This document shows positions 58,100-64,000 of a stretch of DNA of 64,000 nt, in pieces; positions within the stretch are counted from its first letter, which is position 1, and each line of letters starts with the position of its first letter. The stretch is from Diphasiastrum complanatum. Taxonomy: Eukaryota > Streptophyta > Lycopodiopsida > Lycopodiales > Lycopodiaceae. Position numbers and translations under genes: made by a program. Location of the stretch: positions 45,854,611-45,918,610 of the forward strand of contig CM055103.1 in NCBI GenBank assembly GCA_029204225.1. The letters are read 5' to 3'. The notes beneath the pieces were generated by a model. The model did no database searches, was not told the origin of the DNA, and worked only from the letters and a program-made list of their open reading frames with translations.

Positions 58100-61000
58100 A
58101 TGCCCTCCATCATCTGCCAGCGTAATTTATTAAGGAAGGGCAGTTGCTTGTAATAATGGAGCACGCGCCTTGTAGGAATCCATGGATTTTCTAGAGCTCG
58201 ATCATGTCAACATGAAGCGCCGAGGTGAGGGCTACCTGGTAATAAAGCCGCGCAACATTGATATGATCGTTTTCAATCTGCAAGGGGTTGTTGATATCTA
58301 TGGCAATTGGTGGGAGCTCCCTATCCCAATATCCTTTCAGTTCTGCCAAAAATGCTATCATGCCACAGTTATTCACAAAATAGCGTACGTCGCGATCTGG
58401 GCTGCCATGGTACTTTTGGTGAAATACACGACAATTGGTAATCATACCATCTGCTGGGTTGCCCGTGTTTACACCTGTGAGCTTGGGCCAGTAAATCTTA
58501 TTTTTCAGCCTCTTGGTAGGAAATGGTTCTCGACGTGCCACCTTATAAGAGTATGGATTGAAGCGCATATATGCAGGAGCTTTGAGATACCGTTCCATGG
58601 ATGTTTTGCTCTATAAAAATAGCTGATGGCGCCAAGCTAGTTGTGGGTCCAGGAGCTTTATGGCTTCCTTGTGAGTTTTGCAATGGTTGAGGTTTGGCAA
58701 AATGTAGCCTCCTCGTTCCTTGGGTTGATACTTTTTGGCGAACTCTTGGGAGATGAATTGCTCCTTGTTCGGTGCATTTGGAGAGATCCGGTGTCTTATT
58801 GTTGGTGCTTCAGCAGCCAAGGCGTGTTCAGTTTGTGGATCGGGTTCAGCGGATAGAGGAGCTGAAGGGTTAGATGCAGTAATGCGTTGGGATTTTGGAG
58901 AGAAGTGATGTGGAAAAAGAAAGCTAGTTGGGTCGATGGGGTTAGAAGCGGTAGAGGTGAAATGGTGTTGGGAGGAAGTACTACTAGTGCCCTAAGGTTT
59001 GGTAGTTGTTGGCACTTGTATTGGTCTTTGAAATGATGAGCCTTAATTTGTGGGTGGATCTTGCTGAAATCATGTCCCATCACCACCATCGGATCCATCA
59101 TAGCGAGGTCCAAAGTCATGAAACTGGGCATGCTCTGCATGGACAGAAGGTGTGGATTGAGCAACTGCCTTTATCCTTTCCTCCAGGGTGGCGATATGTT
59201 GGTTGAGGGCCTCGACGGAAGTGGTATAGGATTGTTGCATCTTGGTATGCTATTCCGTCGTGGCCTTTAACTTTTGTGCCAACTTCTGATATGCCACCAC
59301 TAGGATTTGAGTTTCTTCAAGAATAGCTAGAGGGGCGAAATCTTGGAAATCAACCAATTTTAGCTGTTCTTTCATAGCGGAACGTGCTGCTTTTGCATCT
59401 GCTAAGGCCTTGTCCCATTCCGCAGTAAGATTGTCGATGACAATTTGCAGGTTGGAGATCTTCAGCTGGAGTTGGTTTTGTAGATGGTTGAGCGTTTGTT
59501 GTTGCTGTTGATTATAGGCAGTGGGATTCTGGATCTAATGTTGTTGTTGCTTGCATTCCGCCTCCAACTTTGTCTTTTCTTTCTGAAGATCTACTAGGGC
59601 TCCATCATCGAACTACCTCATGGTGTATTGACCTCCTAAGGTGCCAAAGAGGTTGAATTGGAGCTCATTCACCAACCAAACCGCTTTTTGGACTGTTAGG
59701 GATAATTGCTCCCATGGGCCAATGTGAGGGAGTGTGCATGTATAATTGAAATATGGCATGAAATTGAATGGAAGAAAATCTAAAATGGGGGGGGGGGATG
59801 TTGGAGTGTAAGAAAATACAAGGGGAGGTGATTGAGGTATGAGAGGGGATGTTGGTGGAGGTGATTGTGGTATTAAGGGTGGTGAATGTGGTGGTGACTG
59901 AATGTGTGTTGGAGACGTGTGGAGTGGATTAGTTGTGATGGTGGTGGATGTGGTTTGTGTTAATAGTTGTAATGCAAAATCATCTACATTGCCTGTATCA
60001 AGTAGGGTGGAAGAATGTACATGTGAGGGCTTTCGTGGGATCATGGAATCAAAGCCTGTGTTAAGTGTGAATGAAGGGGTGGATATGGTAGTAAGTGGGG
60101 GAGGTAATGGTGCAAGTATGATAATGTTAGTTGGATAGGTTACCTGAACTGCTGAAGTTACCTGAGTTGGCTGGACCCCTGCATCCACAGAGCAGCCTGC
60201 TACTGCTTGTCTTCTTTGTTGGGCCTGTTGGAGTAGAGCCTCCTACTGTGCTAGAACCTCCTTTGGGACTTGAGAGGATTTCAAGCTCCCTCCAGATTCA
60301 GCATACTCTGTCCCTATATCACTGGATAAGATATCAGGGAAAATACTGATCTTGGTGCTTATCGCCTTGCCTTTTTGCTTCTTCGTGGGAGGTGCAGGTG
60401 GAGGCAGTTTCCGCTTATACCTGTGGGGTGGCCCACTTTTTTGTGCTAGGATGGACTTCCTCTAGTTCTTTCAGTGCAGCGGCCATTCATTGTCCCAAAT
60501 GTTGTGCAACCAACATGTGCGAGAGATAGCCACACTTGGTAGGGGATTTCCTAGCTTTCAGGCCACACATAATTTGTCGACGACTTTCTTTGCCCACTTG
60601 TAATTCTTGGTTGGATCATCCATGCTCAGAGTTAATGAAAATAGATCGCTTGGTGGGATGTGATCCATCTTGGCAATGTGTACCTCCACCATGTGCATGA
60701 GAATTTCTACGGCTGCCCGGAGCTTAGAATCCCTGATTAGCTTGATAAATATGCCATCATTGCTCTGCATAATGGTTTTGCCATCTTCTTGTAGGAACTT
60801 CATGAAATATTGAGAATTATAATTGGTTCCTTTGCCGTGAATCGTCTCACCCAGATTTGAGAATCCTATGCATTGTAAGCACTCTAGGGAGATGTCGACT
60901 ATCTTGTAACTGCCATCCTTGGAGGTGAGCGTGAAAGAATGGAACTCATCTGAATATGTCGAACAGGCCGCTCAGACCAGACTCTCACTCTGCTGATCAG

Positions 61001-61156
61001 TGAAATGGGTGAGATAAAGCCAATGTTTGTTAAGATATCTTTGGCCAGTATCAACACTGCAGGATAGTTCTTGAGATAAATCAATGATAAATAGCCCGAA
61101 AAGGGTTTAGAGACCTTGCGACGATGCAGTGAGAGCGATGAGTCTTTGGAAGTCAT
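58100..61156 (-). mobile_element. Gypsy ORF3 copy 3 (minus), nearly full length
   Basis: A decayed but long ORF between integrase and the 3' LTR, about 1000 codons from ATG at 61156 (context GCCATCATGA). N-terminal part: MTSKDSSLSLHRRK, then MKFLQEDGKTIMQSNDGIFI and KNYKWAKKVVDKLCVA (60803-60558). A Pro/Ser/Thr-rich segment follows (60188-59720). Next is a coiled-coil stretch with Gln, Leu and Lys heptads (about 59600-59180; LQKEKTKLEAECKQQQ, ALNQHIATLEERI). The C-terminal domain is shared with copies 1 and 2 (KYQPKERGGYILPNLNHCKT; FLAELKGYWDRELPPIAIDI; DHINVARLYYQ). A TAG follows DMIEL. I recognise no known family. It is not obviously an envelope because no signal peptide or membrane segment is evident. 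A structural or gag-like accessory role is possible but unproven. Confidence 0.75.
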
Positions 61157-61276
61157 GATGGCAATAGTGAAAAAACAATTTTAGATAGTTCTGGAGATGT
61201 TGAAAATTTTAAAAATTTTCAGCATGAACTCTCTTGCAAAAATCTAGAATGAACTTGTGGAGAGAATGGGTGAGGC

Positions 61277-61286
61277 CTATATATAG
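61277..61286 (-). promoter_or_regulatory. TATA box upstream of ORF3 copy 3
   Basis: CTATATATAG lies about 120 bases before the ORF3 start on the minus strand, in the 780-base non-coding gap (61157-61940) between integrase and ORF3. The spacing would allow a leader of about 90 bases. The motif is palindromic, so orientation rests on its position only. Confidence 0.45.
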
Positions 61287-61944
61287 ACTTTTTTTGACAG
61301 GAAATCGTAACTTCTCCCAGAAATCATCCCCAGTGCCCATGATTTCCTAGTGAGGTTCGCAAATTTCAAGGCAATGTTTTGAGGTCCGGCGAGTTTCTAT
61401 GAGTGATTTTTTTTTGTATAAAATGAGTAATAATGGCTGACAGCAAAAAAATTGGTCTGATCAAAATTCGTGGAGGTAATTTTGAGGCTTAGCAAATTAT
61501 CTACGAAGTCAGTGAGGATTTGATGCAAAAAACTGATTTTTTTTTATTTCTGAAATGTTTGACTCTGAGATAGAATTCGTGGAGGCAATAAATGAATCGT
61601 GGGCAATAAAAATGGGTCTAAGCGAATTCGATCTGATAAAATTGTGCATCAAAACTTCAGAAAAAGAATGAATCTTGTGGTTGGATATAAAAAGACTGAT
61701 TGTAGTTCTGATCTGAGGACATCTTGATGTTCTAAATAAGAAAGATATCGAAAAAAATTCGTCAAAATGTCAAGCAAGCAGTAAATAGAAATAAATACCA
61801 AAATTTAGGAAATAAACAAACCTAGTACAGATCAAAATAAAAACAAGGCTCGTTGTACTTTGGGAGTCTGCTTCCATTGACCACAATGTCTAAAATATCG
61901 CCTTGTAGGATTTGGAGGTGTGCGTAACCAGAGACAAATATCTT

Positions 61945-62864
61945 TTAAATTACATAAGGTCCTTGGCCAGAAAATTTTAGTTTTCCTTTTAAGGCTTTGG
62001 CTTGGTATAAGAGGACCTTATCTCCGACCTGGAACTCTTTGAGTTTTAAGGATTGATCATGCCATGCCTTTTGTTGATGTTTGTGGACTTGTTGGGTAGT
62101 GTGATAGGCCCATAGAGCAGCATGAAGTTTTAGTTCCCAATTAGATCGGCTGAACTCGACTGTCTTGGTTAATAAAACCACATAATATTTTGTTGGTGGA
62201 TTCTGCTTGGCCATTGCATCGTGGATAATATGAGGAACTTTTGAGATGTACCACAAAGAATTTTGAAAGCAGATATGCTATGATAGAGTTAAGAAAAATG
62301 TGTCCCCCTATCGCTGATAAGTTCTAGGGGGCAACTGAAACGAACAATAACCTGTTCATAGAAAAATTTTGTGGTAGAACAAGCGTCAGCATTGCAAACA
62401 GCTCTAGCTTCAGCCCATTTGGTACAATAGACCATAGCTACTACGATATATCTTGATTGAGTGTGTCTAGCAGATCGCGGGACTAGTCGGTCCAACAAAA
62501 TCAATTTCCCATTTCTGGAAAGCTTGATTAGTTGTGATAGGGTGTAAAGGCGTGTAGTCGATCTTTTGAAATCATTTAGTTATTTGACAAACATCACAAG
62601 CCTTAGTGTAGGTGTGCATATCCTTAAAAAGAGTTGGCCAAATCTGGCCAAGAAGATTTTCTTGGCAGTCATTTTAGAAGAGAAATGACCTACCCCAACA
62701 CCTTCATGAGTTAGGGAGATAACAGAGGGTATTTCACCTTCAGCAAGACAACATCGAGTAATTCCATCTAACTCTTGCTTGTAAAGTTGGCTTGCAGTTA
62801 ATGTATAAGGTTTGGATTTGCGGACCAACACACGTTGTTCGGGTTTAGATAAGGATGGGTCCAT
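61945..62864 (-). mobile_element. Ty3/gypsy integrase, minus copy (broken)
   Basis: Minus strand: zinc-binding part with SVISLTHEGVGVGHFSSKMT (about 62730), then the core with SRYIVVAMVYCTKWAEARAV, where the first catalytic Asp is replaced (VYC for DYC). ISDRGTHF follows near 62295. The NGQAESTNK catalytic Glu survives in a shifted frame near 62215. The C-terminal GPY-type end reads FQVGDKVLLYQAKALKGKL and GQGPYVI (62040-61945). The region between LWAYHTT and this end is deleted relative to the plus copy. The two inverted copies thus have complementary deletions. Confidence 0.87.
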
Positions 62865-62987
62865 CTGCCCTTAAGTTAAGTATTCTGTGATATCCTTAGC
62901 CCAAACTGGTGTAGAGTCAACTTCAAATAAGATGGCATCAGGTAAATCATCGTTGACGCCTTGATCTGGAGTTGGTAGGTTAGGGAT

Positions 62988-63963
62988 TCAAGATAGATGA
63001 TCTACTAAAAAATGTTGAACTCCCATTTGAACCACGATCCTAAACTCAAATTCTCTTAGTAATAGGATCCATCGAGTAATATGACCGGTTGTGCAAGTCT
63101 TGTTGATAAGATATAGGAATGCTTGATGATCAGTGAAGAAGGCAAAAACTTTTCCCAAGAGATAATGACGAAACTTCTGAACCACATACACCATTGCCAA
63201 AGCTTCACGCTCGGTAGTGGTATAATTGACTTCAGCAGGTATCAATTCTCTACTGAAAAATCGGATTGGATAATCCTTTTTGAATTCTCCTGGTTGGGTG
63301 AGCACTACTCCAATGGCATACTTGGATGCATCAGTATGCACATGGAATTCTTTGGAATAATTAGGAGCCCGGAGGATAGGTGCATTGGTAAGGGCTTCAT
63401 AAGACATGACTTTCCAACAGAAGGTTCTCCATTCTATGGCAAAAGCGGTTTCATGTTGATCCTCTTCAGCAATTTGAATCATATTTATCCGCTAAAGCCA
63501 TCTAAGAAGGAGTAGGCCTCATCTCCTGCTAGATTTTCTAAGATGGTTCTTTGAAAGGTAATGGAAAATGATCACGTTCTGTGATGGCATTAAGTTTTTT
63601 AAAGTCGACACAAATGCAAAGTTTTCTATTTTTCTTAGGAATGATGACGACTGGGGAGACCCACTCAATATTTTCGATTTCATAGATGAATCCTGCATCT
63701 AACAAGCATTGTAATTCTTCTTTGATTTTGACCTTGTAGATCGGATTACATCTGTAGGGACGGCTAGCAGTTGATCTCACTCTTGGTTTAAGGGGAATAC
63801 GATGCACATCTACCTGGGGTGAGACTGCTTTCATGTCTTTATAGGACCAAGCAAATACATGTCGATATTTGCGCAAAATCTTCTCAAGCCTTTTGCATTG
63901 TTCCCGATGGAGATGATCCCCGACGTGGACAATGTATTTGTTACTTTCATTGGGCTCACTCAA
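62988..63963 (-). mobile_element. Ty3/gypsy (Tat-like) reverse transcriptase and RNase H, minus copy
   Basis: The N-terminal reverse transcriptase reads YRHVFAWSYKDMKAVSPQVD, VHRIPLKPRVR, VSPVVIIPKKN and CVDFKKLNAITERDHFPLPF, typical of the Tat/Athila side of gypsy. It continues LENLAGDEAYSFLDGFSG and AFAIEWRTFCWKVM, then jumps straight to EALTNAPILRAPNYSKEFHV. An internal deletion has therefore removed the segment carrying the YxDD catalytic motif. RNase H follows (HVHTDASKYAIGVVLTQPGE; TTEREALAMVYVVQKFRHYL; FTDHQAFLYL), largely intact. The element runs off the right edge of the window. Confidence 0.9.
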
Positions 63964-64000
63964 GGAGAGAGTGATGGTTCAGGCAGGGCCTTTGTAGGGT

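Noticed and set aside
59613-60188. The Pro/Thr/Ser-rich minus frame considered as a separate secreted or cell-wall protein.
   Set aside because: It lies in order within ORF3 copy 3, between its N-terminal part and coiled coil, with no signal peptide.

Overview
The window is nuclear DNA of a land plant, most likely a flowering plant. The evidence is a multi-exon gene with GT-AG introns swollen by transposons, Ty1/copia elements whose primer sites match initiator tRNA-Met, Ty3/gypsy elements of Tat/Athila type whose primer sites match a tRNA-Asp-like end, BED/DUF659 hAT transposases and a LINE remnant. I cannot name the species. The long TE-filled introns suggest a medium or large genome.

The only host gene I can support is a plant homologue of Misato/DML1, a tubulin-like protein, on the + strand. 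Nine coding exons (18917-18988, 20404-20505, 26402-26447, 29818-29896, 30955-31333, 41130-41379, 43601-43840, 44259-44375, 46595-47043) join in phase into 577 codons plus a stop, about the length of plant DML1, with no internal stop. The gene spans 28 kb. Intron 2 (5.9 kb) holds a LINE remnant and small repeats, and intron 5 (9.8 kb) holds copia and hAT remnants. A possible non-coding first exon lies near 13.3-13.6 kb.

Left of the gene (1-17.9 kb) are a gypsy LTR with a (TC)64 tract, a copia fragment, an orphan gypsy ORF3, a stack of minus-strand copia parts, the 3' exons of a minus-strand hAT transposase, and a miniature LTR element (TRIM) whose 5' LTR contains a tRNA-like sequence. Right of the gene (47-64 kb) are two decayed copia elements, then two related Tat-type gypsy elements facing tail to tail (53.96-57.1 kb on +, 64.0-57.2 kb on -). 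Each carries an extra ORF between integrase and the 3' LTR. That ORF has a coiled coil and a conserved C-terminal domain, and the orphan at 7-8.8 kb is a third, divergent copy.

Two signals are not explained by ordinary annotation. One is the tRNA-bearing TRIM, whose 3' LTR stops exactly where the tRNA-like part begins. The other is a set of five small elements (14.1, 22.3, 23.6, 26.6 and 40.2 kb) built from self-complementary words. They share an architecture and, in part, end motifs, but each uses a different word. All pol-type reading frames here are broken, so none of the large elements looks autonomous.
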